Below, one piece after another: positions 38,690 through 48,227 of a DNA stretch of 64,000 bases. The stretch's first letter is position 1; each line of letters opens with the position of its first letter. The notes beneath the pieces were generated by a model that worked only from the letters and a program-made list of their open reading frames with translations, had not been told where the DNA came from and did no database searches. The stretch is taken from assembly GCA_963696675.1 (NCBI GenBank), contig CAVOLM010000059.1, forward strand, positions 60,764 to 124,763, read 5' to 3'. Both the position numbers and the translations under genes were made by a program. Source of the stretch: DATBVX01 sp963696675 (GTDB taxonomy: Bacteria > Pseudomonadota > Gammaproteobacteria > Steroidobacterales > Steroidobacteraceae).

Positions 38690-39175
38690 CTACAGGCTGT
38701 CCAGATAGATCTTTGCGAGCCGCTCGAGTCCGGCGCGGTCTTCCGCGTCGAAACGCGCGAGCTTGGGGCTGTCGAGATCGAGCACGCCGAGCAGCTCACC
38801 GTCGTGGATCAGTGGCACAACAATCTCTGAATTCGAGGCGACATCGCACACGATGTGATCGCTGAATGCGTGCACGTCCTGCACCACGATCGTCTCCCGT
38901 CGCGCCGCCGCCTGTCCGCACACGCCCCGGCCCATCGCGATGCGAACGCAAGCGGGCTTCCCCTGGAACGGGCCCACCACGAGCTCCGTGAAGTCGAGGA
39001 AGTAGAAGCCGACCCAGTTGACGTTGGGAAGCGCACCGTAGAGGAGCGCGGTCATGTTGGCGGCGTTGGCAATGTGGTGATGCTCACCGGCGAGCAGGCC
39101 GGAAAGCTGGCTCGCGAGCTCCTCGTAGCCCTTGCTCTTGAGCGAAAAGTCGATCGCGGGCGTTTCGTGTTCCAT
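38690..39175 (-). CDS. msrC: Free methionine-(R)-sulfoxide reductase (GAF-domain type)
   Basis: fRMsr reduces free L-methionine-(R)-sulfoxide. The single GAF domain of 161 residues keeps the three Cys used in catalysis (Cys76, Cys86, Cys110) in KPACVRIAMGRGVCGQAA and AFSDHIVCD, plus the NVNWVGFYFL substrate-pocket strand. It is convergent with efp (10 bases apart) and 14 bases downstream of epmA. Confidence 0.93.
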   Translation of the reverse strand: MEHETPAIDFSLKSKGYEELASQLSGLLAGEHHHIANAANMTALLYGALPNVNWVGFYFLDFTELVVGPFQGKPACVRIAMGRGVCGQAAARRETIVVQDVHAFSDHIVCDVASNSEIVVPLIHDGELLGVLDLDSPKLARFDAEDRAGLERLAKIYLDSL

Positions 39176-39189
39176 GGTTCAAGCCTCCG

Positions 39190-40161
39190 TCAGGCGCGCT
39201 CGACGGAGAATGCGAGAACCTGTTCGATCTTCTCGGCTCCGCGCGCCAGCATCACGACGCGGTCGAAGCCCAGCGCAATGCCCGAGCAATCCGGCAGGCC
39301 GAAGCTGAGGGCCTGCAACAGGCGTTCGTCGAGTGGCGGTGCGTGAAGTGCCCGTGAGCGTCGCAACCTGAGGTCAGCTTCGAAGCGCGCTCGCTGCTCG
39401 GCCGCATCGGCGAGTTCGTGAAAACCATTCGCCAACTCGATACCCTCGAGGTAGATCTCGAAGCGCTCGGCGACGGTGGGGTCGCTCGCCTTGAGGCGTG
39501 CCAGGGCCGCCTGCGAGGCCGGGTACTCGTGCAGGAACGTCAATCCGCCCCGCCCAAGCTGGGGGGCTACGACCGTGGAGAGGGCCAGGTCGAGGTACGC
39601 GTCGCGATCGCCTGTCATCGCGCGTGGCAGCGCCACCTTGTGGCTGGCGAGACATGTCTTCAACTCCTCGATACTCGCCGACGCCGCGTCCACTCCCGCG
39701 TGCTTGCGCATGGCTTCGCTGTAGGTGAGCCAGTCCGGCGCGCGCAGCTCGCGATGTGGCGATAACAAACGGTCGAGGAGCTGTGCGGCATCGTGCATCA
39801 GTGCCATGGAATCGAACCCGCGCCGATACCATTCGATCAGCGTGAATTCGGGGTTGTGGAGCGCGCCGTGCTCCCCGTCCCGGAATACTCGCGCGATCTG
39901 GTAGATATCTCCCGCACCCGTGGCAAGCAGGCGCTTCATCGCGTACTCGGGTGAGGTCTGCAGATAGAACTCGCCTAGCCCCGCAATGCGCGTGCGCAGT
40001 GATTGCAGATGCACATCGGTTACCGTGGTGTGTCCGAGCACCGGTGTCTCGACCTCCATGACTCCCGAAGTACGGAAGTGGTCCCTGGCATTCTCCAGGA
40101 GCGAGGCCCGCAATTGCAGCGTTCGGACATCCGCGTTGGGTTTCCACTCGAGACGGCTCAC
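39190..40161 (-). CDS. epmA: EF-P--(R)-beta-lysine ligase
   Basis: EpmA is a class II lysyl-tRNA-synthetase paralogue without the anticodon domain. It attaches beta-lysine to EF-P. Class II motifs are visible: motif 2 RVFRDGEHGALHNPEFTLIEWYR and motif 3 GIALGFDRVVML. The GTG at 40161 gives 323 residues beginning MSRLEWKPNADV, the usual size. GTGA overlaps the psd stop, so the two are coupled. A long upstream open frame in psd is not part of it. Confidence 0.95.
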   Translation of the reverse strand: MSRLEWKPNADVRTLQLRASLLENARDHFRTSGVMEVETPVLGHTTVTDVHLQSLRTRIAGLGEFYLQTSPEYAMKRLLATGAGDIYQIARVFRDGEHGALHNPEFTLIEWYRRGFDSMALMHDAAQLLDRLLSPHRELRAPDWLTYSEAMRKHAGVDAASASIEELKTCLASHKVALPRAMTGDRDAYLDLALSTVVAPQLGRGGLTFLHEYPASQAALARLKASDPTVAERFEIYLEGIELANGFHELADAAEQRARFEADLRLRRSRALHAPPLDERLLQALSFGLPDCSGIALGFDRVVMLARGAEKIEQVLAFSVERA

Positions 40162-41051
40162 GCGGGCACCTCGGTTGTGGCACTCGCGACCCCGATGCAC
40201 TCGCCGACGCGTACCGGGCTTCCCGCGACCAGTGTTTCGGCCCACCGCGCATTTCCTGCCAGCAGCAGGATAACTGTCGAGCCCATGTTGAATCGTCCCA
40301 TCTCGGCGCCGCGCTCGAGGTGAACGTGCCGCGCGTTCGCGGCGATCTGGCTCGGCCGTCGGCCGCGGCGTGGCGTAATGTCGCCGGCCCACACGGTCGA
40401 CATGCTGCCCACGAACAGCGCACCGACCAGAATCACCGCCAGCGGCCCGTACTCGGTATCGAATGCGCAGATCACCCGTTCATTGCGTGCAAAAAGGCGC
40501 GGCACCTGCGCTGCGGTCTTGGTGTTCACGCTGAACAGCCGTCCGGGTACGTGCGTGGTCGTCGTCAATGTACCAGCGAGCGGCATGTGGACCCGGTGAT
40601 AGTTGTGAGGAGCGAGATAAAGAGTTGCGAACCGTCCGCCACAAAACCGGTGCGCCAGCGAAGAATCCCCGGCCAGCAACGCATCCAGGGAATAGTAATG
40701 GCCCTTCGCTTGCAGCAGCAGGTCGTCCTCGATGGCACCCGCGGCACTGACCGAACCATCGACAGGAGACGCGATCGAGGGTGCCGCAGGCGCCAGGGGA
40801 CGGATGCCGGGCCGCAGCGCACGGGTGAAGAAGAGGTTGAAACTCGGATAGGCGAAAGGATCGGGTTCCGCAGCCTCCGACATGTCGACGTTGAAGTGCC
40901 GCAGGAACGAGCGAATCAACGCGTTCTTCCAGGCCACACTCTGACGACGCGTCGCCCGGAAAACGATGCGCGACAGGAAGTGCTGGGGGAGGAAGTATTG
41001 CATCACGACAAACATGCGCGTGCCGAATCCCGGAGTCTGAACTGCGTCCAT
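40158..41051 (-). CDS. psd: Phosphatidylserine decarboxylase
   Basis: Psd makes phosphatidylethanolamine and is a pyruvoyl enzyme that cleaves itself at a Gly-Ser-Thr motif. Here the site is FNMGSTVILLL near residue 258 (Met in place of the usual Leu before GST). Other marks are YPSFNLFFTRALRPG, SPVDGSVS and YLAPHNYHRVHMP. It has 297 residues; an internal Met13 is an alternative start. It overlaps epmA by 4 bases. Confidence 0.94.
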   Translation of the reverse strand: MDAVQTPGFGTRMFVVMQYFLPQHFLSRIVFRATRRQSVAWKNALIRSFLRHFNVDMSEAAEPDPFAYPSFNLFFTRALRPGIRPLAPAAPSIASPVDGSVSAAGAIEDDLLLQAKGHYYSLDALLAGDSSLAHRFCGGRFATLYLAPHNYHRVHMPLAGTLTTTTHVPGRLFSVNTKTAAQVPRLFARNERVICAFDTEYGPLAVILVGALFVGSMSTVWAGDITPRRGRRPSQIAANARHVHLERGAEMGRFNMGSTVILLLAGNARWAETLVAGSPVRVGECIGVASATTEVPA

Positions 41052-41069
41052 GGTGTCGATGCGTCGCGG

Positions 41070-41684
41070 TCAGCCGCGACCCAGCACGCGCAGGTAATCC
41101 GCGGCGAGATGCTCGGCAGTGAAGGGCGGCGAAAAGACCGCAACACGGCGGCCTTGTGGGTCGATCATCATGATGGCTGCGGTGTGATCGACCATGTAGT
41201 CAGCGGTTCCGGCTCCGATCTTCTTGTGAGCGATACCCAGCGCCGCGGTGAATTCATCGATGGCGGCCGTCGGGCCGGTCACTCCGAGGAAGCTCGGATC
41301 GAACTGCGCTACGTACCTAGCCACCAGCTCCGGCGTATCGCGTTCGGGATCGACGCTGACGAGGACGACCTGCGGCAGCTCATCGGGGTCCAGGCCCATC
41401 AGCTGCTTTCTGGTCTGCGCGAGCGTCGTCAACGTCATCGGGCAGATGCCTGGGCAATGGGTGAAGCCGAAGAACATCAGGCTCCAGCGTCCCTGCAGTT
41501 TCGTGCGGTCAAATCTCGAGCCGTCCTGCTCGGTGAGCTGCGTGGGCGGCAAGGGCTGGGGCGGATCGATGCGTGTCCCAAACTGCAGTGCAGCTGGCTG
41601 GTCAGTGCGCGCACCCAGCCAAGCGCCGGCGAGTGCCGCGAGGATCAGCGTCGCGACGAGCGCCCAGGTGGTCGACCATTTCAT
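41070..41684 (-). CDS. SCO1/SenC family copper-binding thioredoxin-fold protein
   Basis: A 204-residue protein with an N-terminal membrane anchor (ALVATLILAALAGAWLG) and a periplasmic thioredoxin fold. The copper-binding CxxxC is Cys77/Cys81 in FTHCPGICPMT, with the partner His in MVDHTAAIMM. SCO proteins deliver copper to the CuA site of cytochrome c oxidase or act in thiol redox control. No oxidase genes are nearby. It lies 18 bases upstream of psd on the same strand. Confidence 0.92.
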   Translation of the reverse strand: MKWSTTWALVATLILAALAGAWLGARTDQPAALQFGTRIDPPQPLPPTQLTEQDGSRFDRTKLQGRWSLMFFGFTHCPGICPMTLTTLAQTRKQLMGLDPDELPQVVLVSVDPERDTPELVARYVAQFDPSFLGVTGPTAAIDEFTAALGIAHKKIGAGTADYMVDHTAAIMMIDPQGRRVAVFSPPFTAEHLAADYLRVLGRG

Positions 41685-41768
41685 GCGGGCGATTATCCCA
41701 CATCATATTTGCGGTCCCCAGAAGCGAGTCCATTGGTTACAGTGGCTGAGCAGGAAGGAGAAGGCGCG

Positions 41769-42692
41769 TTGGGTCTACGCAAACGCCACAAACGAAAAGC
41801 CGTGCCGACCGTGGGCGAACTGATTCTTGCGAGCTGTGCGCGGCTGGAGCGCGCCCATCTCGCCTACGGGCACGGCACTGACAACGCGTTCGATGAAGCG
41901 GCCGCACTCGTGTTCCACGCGCTTGGCTTGAGCCATGACGAGGCGCCGCGGGCGTATGCACGCGGCGCTTCCCCGCGCGGCCGCCAGCGCGTGAGACACC
42001 TGATCACCCAGCGCATTCGCACGCGGCGTCCAGCCGCCTACCTCATGCAGCGAATGTGGTTTGCGGGACTGGAGTTCTACGTCGATGAGCGGGTGCTCGT
42101 GCCGCGTTCACCGCTCGCCGAGATGATCGAGCAGGGATTTGCACCCTGGGTTGAACCCCGACGCGTGCGCCGCGTCCTGGATATCGGCACGGGCAGCGGC
42201 TGCATCGCCATCGCAGCCGCCAGGCGCTTTCCCCGAGCCACGGTCGATGCAGTGGATATATCGGCGCCAGCTCTGGTCGTCGCGCGGCGCAATGTCCGCC
42301 GACACCGCCTCACCCGTCGCGTGCGGGCTCTGCACGGCGACCTGTTCAGCGCGAGCGGTTCGCGCCGGTACGATATCATCGTCAGCAATCCGCCCTATGT
42401 GGGCACGCGGGAGTACCGCTCACTTCCGGCGGAGTATCAACGCGAGCCCAGTATCGCGTTGCGCAGCGGGCCCTCGGGGCTCGATGCGGTCGCGCGGATC
42501 CTGCGGGAGGCCCAGATGTTTCTTCGGCCGAAGGGCATCCTGGTCGTAGAGGTGGGCAACACGCAGCGGGCACTCGAGAGGCGTTACGCGGGCGTCCCGT
42601 TCACCTGGATCGAGTTTCAGCGCGGCGGCAGCGGAGTGTTCGTGTTGACTCGCGAGGAGCTCAAGGCGCATCGGAGCGATCTCGCAAGCTAG
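41769..42692 (+). CDS. prmB: Ribosomal protein L3 glutamine N5-methyltransferase
   Basis: PrmB methylates a Gln of ribosomal protein L3. The SAM site is VLDIGTGSGCIAIAAARRF and the substrate-Gln motif is SNPPYVG. The frame is open for 1.4 kb upstream, but that part is antisense to psd and the SCO gene. I chose the TTG at 41769, which has a strong AGGAAGGAG site 8 bases ahead, giving 307 residues (MGLRKRHKRKAVPTVGELI). aroC follows after 43 bases, a common pairing. Confidence 0.92.
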   Translation: MGLRKRHKRKAVPTVGELILASCARLERAHLAYGHGTDNAFDEAAALVFHALGLSHDEAPRAYARGASPRGRQRVRHLITQRIRTRRPAAYLMQRMWFAGLEFYVDERVLVPRSPLAEMIEQGFAPWVEPRRVRRVLDIGTGSGCIAIAAARRFPRATVDAVDISAPALVVARRNVRRHRLTRRVRALHGDLFSASGSRRYDIIVSNPPYVGTREYRSLPAEYQREPSIALRSGPSGLDAVARILREAQMFLRPKGILVVEVGNTQRALERRYAGVPFTWIEFQRGGSGVFVLTREELKAHRSDLAS

Positions 42693-42735
42693 AGGCAGGT
42701 CCAACAGGTAGGGCGCAGCGACTCATCATCTCTAT

Positions 42736-43833
42736 ATGTCCGGCAACACGATCGGGAAGCTCTTTTCGGTCACCACCTTCGGCGAAAGCCACGGTGTGGC
42801 GCTCGGCTGCATCGTCGATGGCTGCCCTCCGGGAATGGCGTTCAGCGAAGCGGACATTCAGCCGGATGTCGATCGGCGCCGCTCCGGCAACTCTCATTTC
42901 ACCAGCCAGCGCCGCGAAGCGGACCTGGTACGCATCCTCTCCGGTGTCTTCGAAGGGCGCACGACCGGCACGCCGATCGGGTTGCTGATCGAGAACACGG
43001 ATCAACGCTCGCGGGACTACGAGAAGATCAAGGACCGTTTCCGTCCGGGCCACGCGGACTACACCTATCAGCAGAAATACGGATTTCGCGACTACCGCGG
43101 CGGTGGTCGCTCGTCGGCACGCGAGACTGTGATGCGCGTGGCGGCGGGTGCCGTCGCGCGAAAGTTCCTGCGCGAGCGCCTGGGCGTACGGATCTATGGA
43201 TACCTCGCGCAGATGGGTCCGCTCGAACTCGAGGCGAAGGATCCCGCCGGCGCCTATTCAAATCCGTTCTTCTGTCCGGATCCGAGCCGGGTGCCGGAGC
43301 TCGAAGCTTTCATCTGGAAACTGCTCGAGCAGGGCGACTCGGTCGGCGCGCGCGTCACTGTCATCGCTACTGGTGTACCACCGGGACTCGGCGAGCCGAT
43401 CTTCGACCGCCTGGATGCGGATATCGCTGGTGCGATGATGGGCATCAATGCCGTGAAGGGCGTCGAGATCGGCGCCGGGTTCCGCGCCGTCGGGCAGCGC
43501 GGCAGCGAGCATCGCGACGAGCTGACGCCTGAGGGCTTTCGTTCCAACCACGCCGGCGGCGTGCTCGGCGGGATCTCATCGGGCCAGGACCTCGTGGTCA
43601 GCATCGCGCTCAAGCCCACCTCGAGCATTCGCATCCCCGGCAAGACGATCGACATCCAGGGGCAGCCGGTGGAGATTTCAACGACAGGCAGGCACGACCC
43701 GTGCGTCGGATTGCGGGCCACTCCGATCGCTGAGGCGATGCTGGCGATCGTGCTCATGGACCACTACCTGCGTCATCGAGCACAGAATGCAGACGTTTCA
43801 TCACCCACGCCCGATATCAGTAGGCGACGCTGA
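42736..43833 (+). CDS. aroC: Chorismate synthase
   Basis: AroC makes chorismate from EPSP and needs reduced FMN. Family motifs are FGESHGVALGCIVDGCPPG, YRGGGRSSARETVMRVAAGAVA and the late SNHAGGVLGGISSGQD. The 365-residue length is normal. It starts at ATG 42736, after prmB. Confidence 0.96.
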   Translation: MSGNTIGKLFSVTTFGESHGVALGCIVDGCPPGMAFSEADIQPDVDRRRSGNSHFTSQRREADLVRILSGVFEGRTTGTPIGLLIENTDQRSRDYEKIKDRFRPGHADYTYQQKYGFRDYRGGGRSSARETVMRVAAGAVARKFLRERLGVRIYGYLAQMGPLELEAKDPAGAYSNPFFCPDPSRVPELEAFIWKLLEQGDSVGARVTVIATGVPPGLGEPIFDRLDADIAGAMMGINAVKGVEIGAGFRAVGQRGSEHRDELTPEGFRSNHAGGVLGGISSGQDLVVSIALKPTSSIRIPGKTIDIQGQPVEISTTGRHDPCVGLRATPIAEAMLAIVLMDHYLRHRAQNADVSSPTPDISRRR

Positions 43834-43958
43834 TCACACTCCCTGGCTCTCGCGTCTCACACGGTGCCGCAATCGCGACGGACACCTTTATCGACGGGCA
43901 TTGATTCAGGTACTGTGGCGTCGGCAGGTGATTCACTGCTGTTCGGTGAAGGTTGTCG

Positions 43959-44981
43959 ATGGCTAGAGAGTGGCGCGTGGCGGTCGTGGGAGCGACCGGC
44001 CTGGTCGGCGAAACTATGATCAAGGTGCTGGAGGAGCGCAGCTTCCCGGTGAAGGAGCTGTTTCCGCTCGCCAGCAATCGCTCGCTCGGCAGGAGTGCCG
44101 AGTTCCGTGGCCGGCACTACGCGGTCGAGGAATTGGCGAACTTCGACTTCTCGCGCGCGGACATCGGGCTGTTTTCGGCCGGAAGTGAGATCTCGGCAGA
44201 CTTCGCCCCCAAGGCAGCAGCGGCGGGCTGCATCGTCATCGACAACACGGCGCAGTTTCGCTACGACGACGACATTCCGCTGGTCGTGCCCGAGGTCAAT
44301 CCGCACGCCGTGGCGCAGTTTCGCAAGCGCAATATCATCGCCAATCCCAATTGCTCGACGATCCAGATGGTGGTTGCGCTGAAACCGATTCACGATGTCG
44401 CGTGCATCGAGCGCATCAACGTCGCGACCTATCAGTCGGTGTCGGGTGCGGGCAAGGACGCGGTGGAAGAGCTCGCCGGCCAGACAGCGGCGCTCATGAA
44501 TGGCAGGCCGGTGGAAAACCGCGTGAGTCCCAAGCAGATTGCGTTCAACTGTGTGCCGCACATCGACAAGTTCCAGGACAACGGCTACACCAGGGAAGAG
44601 ATGAAAATGCTCTGGGAGACCCGCAAGATCATGGAGGACCCGAACATCCGCGTGAACGCCACGACGGTAAGGGTGCCCGTGTTCTACGGACACTCCGAAG
44701 CGGTCCATATTGAGACGCGTCACAAAATCACTGCGGACGAGGCCCGCGAGCTACTGAGGAAGGCGCCGGGCGTTGAGGTGCTCGATCAGCCCCGACCAGG
44801 GGGTTACCCGACGGCGGTAACGGAGGCGGCCAACCGTGACGCGGTCTACGTGGGCCGGATCCGGGAAGACATCTCCCATGAACGCGGCCTCGATCTCTGG
44901 ATCGTCGCCGACAACGTGCGCAAGGGCGCGGCTACGAATAGTGTGCAGATCGCCGAGATTTTGGTTGCCGAGTACTTATAA
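43959..44981 (+). CDS. asd: Aspartate-semialdehyde dehydrogenase
   Basis: Asd makes aspartate semialdehyde for lysine, threonine, methionine and cell-wall diaminopimelate. The NADP-binding start is VAVVGATGLVGETM and the active Cys lies in IANPNCSTIQMVVAL. ATG 43959 (MAREWRVAVVG, 340 residues) is preferred to a TTG six bases earlier. A promoter candidate for fimV overlaps its 3' end. Confidence 0.96.
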   Translation: MAREWRVAVVGATGLVGETMIKVLEERSFPVKELFPLASNRSLGRSAEFRGRHYAVEELANFDFSRADIGLFSAGSEISADFAPKAAAAGCIVIDNTAQFRYDDDIPLVVPEVNPHAVAQFRKRNIIANPNCSTIQMVVALKPIHDVACIERINVATYQSVSGAGKDAVEELAGQTAALMNGRPVENRVSPKQIAFNCVPHIDKFQDNGYTREEMKMLWETRKIMEDPNIRVNATTVRVPVFYGHSEAVHIETRHKITADEARELLRKAPGVEVLDQPRPGGYPTAVTEAANRDAVYVGRIREDISHERGLDLWIVADNVRKGAATNSVQIAEILVAEYL

Positions 44982-44989
44982 GATATAGT
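44961..44989 (+). promoter_or_regulatory. Candidate promoter for fimV
   Basis: TTGGTT (44961-44966) and TATAGT (44984-44989) are 17 bases apart at the end of asd, about 95 bases upstream of the fimV ATG. Confidence 0.45.
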
Positions 44990-45083
44990 TTCGCCCCAAA
45001 TTACGAGACGCGTGAGCTATATCTCACAAGTTGCTGTACAAAGTGGACTTACAGATCCACGTCCCGCTCTCCAGGGAGCCCTG

Positions 45084-48000
45084 ATGACAGGAACATTGCA
45101 GCGCCTGATCGCTCTTTTCTTGCTGGCTTGCCCTACGGCGCTATTCGCCCTCGGTCTCGGTGACATCCGCCTCAACTCGGCGCTGAACGAGCCGTTGGAT
45201 GCGGAGATCGAGCTGGTCGGTGCGGCGCCTGACGAGCTGACGTCGTTGCGCGCGACTCTAGCGAACCCGGAGGCGTTCGCCCGGTACGGGCTGGAACGCT
45301 CGGCGTTCCTGTCGAAAATCGAGTTCAAGGTCGGGCAGGGCCGTGACGGCCGCCCGGCGTTGCTGGTGCGCTCGCGCGAGTCGGTGGCCGATCCGTTCCT
45401 GACGCTGCTGGTCGACGTGAACTGGTCACGAGGCCGGTTGATGCGCGAATACACGATGCTGCTCGACCCGCCGGTATACACCCCAGGCGCAGAGCAAGCG
45501 GCCAGCGCGCCCGTCTCCGCACCTCAGGCGGGTGAGACCGAAAGTCCAAGTAGCGGAAGCGTACAGCGCGCACCTGAACCGGCACCGCAAGCTGCACCAC
45601 CCAGTGCCAGTGGCGTGAGTCGCACGCCAGAAGTGCCTTCGGGGATCAGCGCGGGCTCTAGCTATACGGTCCGCAACAACGACACGCTGTGGCGCATCGC
45701 GAGCGAACTGAAGCCGGGCGCGACCTCGGACGTCAACCGCATGATGATGGCGATCTATCGCTCCAATCCCGAGGCGTTCAGCGGCAACATCAACGAACTG
45801 CATGCGGGCGCGATCATGCGCCTGCCGGGCGACACCGAATTCGACGCGGTCGGCAGCTCTGAAGCGAATGCGGAAGTTCGGCGCCAGTACGCGGAATGGC
45901 GCGCGAATCGGGGCATCGCCGCGTCAGGCGCGCCGTCCGGCGAGCGCTTGCGCCTGGTGACACCGGCGGAAGGCGGCGAGGGCGCCGCCACGCAGACGGG
46001 CGCTTCGGGAGCCCAAACGCAGGAACTGCGCGACAAGGTCCAGGAGCTCCAGACTCAGCTCGAGGAATCGCGTCGCATGCTCCAGGTGAAGGATGCCGAG
46101 CTCGCGAAACTCCAGCAGAAAGTCGGTCAGCCCGCGCAGCCGACGCCCGCGCCCACTCCTGCACCGACGGAGACACCGACTCCGGCGCCCGTCGAGACGC
46201 AGCCGGCACCCGCAGAAACGCCCCCGGAGGCGACGACGACACCTGCCGTCGAGCCGCAGCCAACACCAGCTGAGCAGCAGCCCAAGCCCACAGAGGCCGC
46301 ACCGCAGGCCCCGGTCGAGGAGAAGCCCTCGATTCTCGATTGGGTCATCGCCCACTGGTACTACGCACTGGCTGCCCTGCTGATCCTGATCCTGTTGTGG
46401 CTGGCCGCTCGGCGCCGCCGCCACGAACCCGATTTCTCGAAGCTCGGACGTCTCGCCGACGCCGCCCGGACCGGTACAGCGCGCGAGCCGCGGATCGAGC
46501 GCGAGCCCGTCACCGCACCCGTGCGTGCGACACGCCCGGCCGATGACGCCTTCCTGGTCGAAGAGAGTGGCGAGCACCAGCAGCCCAAGGTCGCAAAAGC
46601 GGTTGAGCCTGCGCGTGCAGAGCGCCCGAAGGCTGAGCCCGCGCGCGCCAAGAGCGCCGACGATACGTTGAGCTCGGAAACCGCGATCAACCTCGACCAG
46701 GGCGATCCGCTGGCCGAGGCCGACTTCCACATGGCGTACGGTCTTTATGACCAGGCCGCCGATCTGGTGCGCATCGCGATCGAGCGCGAGCCCAAGCGCC
46801 GTGACCTCAAGCTGAAGCTGCTCGAAATCTTCTTCGTCTGGGGCAACAAGGACGCGTTCCTGCAAGCCGCCCGTGAGCTGGCCCAGACCCGCGCGGAAGC
46901 GGGCCCTGGCGAATGGGAAAAGATCGCGATCATGGGCCGGCAGATCAGCCCCGAAGACCCAATGTTCACGCAGGCGCCCGGCACGGCCGGGGCGGCTGCG
47001 GCGGATGTCGACCTGAATCTCGAGGGTGGGGAGAACCGCGTCGACCTCGATCTGCTCGGGCCGCCTGAAGGCGAGGCGGGCGGCGCAATCGACCTCGATC
47101 TCGGCACGGCGGGTGGAGACGATTCGGGCGTCGAGACCGGCGAGTCCCCGGCGCTGAAAGAGGAGGGTGTGGATTTTGCTCTCGACGACCAGCCGACCCG
47201 CATCTCGGATGGGAGCGCGACGACGCGCGAGATGACGGCGCGCACTGCGCGCACCATGGAGACGCCGACTATCGAAACTGAGACTTACGGGTCCGGTGAG
47301 GTGCCAACCGTCGAATCCCCCGCGCTGCGTGGCCGCGATTCGCCGACCATCAAGGAAAAGATCGACTCAGCGCTGTTCCGCAAGGACGAGAGCAGCCCGG
47401 ATCAGACCGCCGAGCTGGCGCTCGATGACCTGGGACTGGAGCTCGATGAGCTGGCTGCAGCGCAGTCCGACCCGCTCGAGGAGACCGATCATCCGTCGAA
47501 CGCGCCGACCATGCTGGCGGGTCTCGACGAGAAGTCTCGCCGCCTGCTCGCGGAAGCCGAAGCCCGTCGCAGCAGGCTCGCGGATGAGGATGACACCAAG
47601 ATCAGTCCCACGGGCACCTGGGTGCTCGAGGACAAGACCATGGCAGCGACGTTGGCGTTGCCAGGTGCGCCGGAGCGAGACACTTCCGCGACGACCGCAC
47701 GCAACCGCGCGCTCTCAGGCGACGGGACCGGTGACACGGCGCGGCGCCGCAAGATCGACAGCGATGCGACCGCCGAAATGCGGCGGTCCGCTGGCGAGGA
47801 GATGGATCTCGATCTGGATCAGCTCGAAGCTGCGCTCACCTCTGACACGGTCAAGCAACCGCGTAAGGGCGTCGAGGAAGAGCGCTTCGCATCTGATGTG
47901 TTCGGCGCCAAGGACCTTGCGGCGACGGACCTGGATCTCGACGTCGGCGAGGTTAAGCACGATCGGGATCGGGCACCGACCGGCACCGCGCGCATTCCCG

Positions 48001-48194
48001 CCGACGAGATGGGCTTGCCGGAGCTCGAGCCAGTCACCATGAGCGAGGTGGGCACCAAGCTCGACCTCGCGCGCGCGTACATGGACATGGGCGATCCGGA
48101 AGGTGCTCGCAGCATTCTCGAAGAAGTGCTGCAGGAAGGATCCGCAACCCAGAAGCAGGAAGCGCAGCGCCTGATTGAGTCGCTCCCGGGCTGA
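45084..48194 (+). CDS. fimV: FimV-family polar assembly protein
   Basis: FimV organises the cell pole and supports type IV pili and secretion in gammaproteobacteria. From ATG 45084 (AGGGAG site) the 1,036-residue protein has a signal peptide (LIALFLLACPTALFALG), the conserved FimV N-terminal domain (IRLNSALNEPLDAEIEL), a LysM peptidoglycan-binding motif (about 192-252), a coiled coil (about 312-349), a Pro/Thr-rich spacer, one membrane helix (about 420-442), a long acidic cytoplasmic region and a C-terminal TPR-like FimV domain (about 985-1036, LDLARAYMDMGDPEGARSILEEVL). An in-frame ATG or GTG upstream near 45012 is less likely because it would mask the signal peptide. Confidence 0.93.
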   Translation: MTGTLQRLIALFLLACPTALFALGLGDIRLNSALNEPLDAEIELVGAAPDELTSLRATLANPEAFARYGLERSAFLSKIEFKVGQGRDGRPALLVRSRESVADPFLTLLVDVNWSRGRLMREYTMLLDPPVYTPGAEQAASAPVSAPQAGETESPSSGSVQRAPEPAPQAAPPSASGVSRTPEVPSGISAGSSYTVRNNDTLWRIASELKPGATSDVNRMMMAIYRSNPEAFSGNINELHAGAIMRLPGDTEFDAVGSSEANAEVRRQYAEWRANRGIAASGAPSGERLRLVTPAEGGEGAATQTGASGAQTQELRDKVQELQTQLEESRRMLQVKDAELAKLQQKVGQPAQPTPAPTPAPTETPTPAPVETQPAPAETPPEATTTPAVEPQPTPAEQQPKPTEAAPQAPVEEKPSILDWVIAHWYYALAALLILILLWLAARRRRHEPDFSKLGRLADAARTGTAREPRIEREPVTAPVRATRPADDAFLVEESGEHQQPKVAKAVEPARAERPKAEPARAKSADDTLSSETAINLDQGDPLAEADFHMAYGLYDQAADLVRIAIEREPKRRDLKLKLLEIFFVWGNKDAFLQAARELAQTRAEAGPGEWEKIAIMGRQISPEDPMFTQAPGTAGAAAADVDLNLEGGENRVDLDLLGPPEGEAGGAIDLDLGTAGGDDSGVETGESPALKEEGVDFALDDQPTRISDGSATTREMTARTARTMETPTIETETYGSGEVPTVESPALRGRDSPTIKEKIDSALFRKDESSPDQTAELALDDLGLELDELAAAQSDPLEETDHPSNAPTMLAGLDEKSRRLLAEAEARRSRLADEDDTKISPTGTWVLEDKTMAATLALPGAPERDTSATTARNRALSGDGTGDTARRRKIDSDATAEMRRSAGEEMDLDLDQLEAALTSDTVKQPRKGVEEERFASDVFGAKDLAATDLDLDVGEVKHDRDRAPTGTARIPADEMGLPELEPVTMSEVGTKLDLARAYMDMGDPEGARSILEEVLQEGSATQKQEAQRLIESLPG

Positions 48195-48227
48195 GTTTCA
48201 GCGCCCGGCGGGCGCATCCAGAGGCGA

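Noticed and set aside
40320..41768. Long open frame ahead of prmB that would give a 790-residue protein
   Set aside because: It is antisense to psd and the SCO gene, has no recognisable domain, and a strong ribosome site marks the TTG at 41769 as the prmB start.
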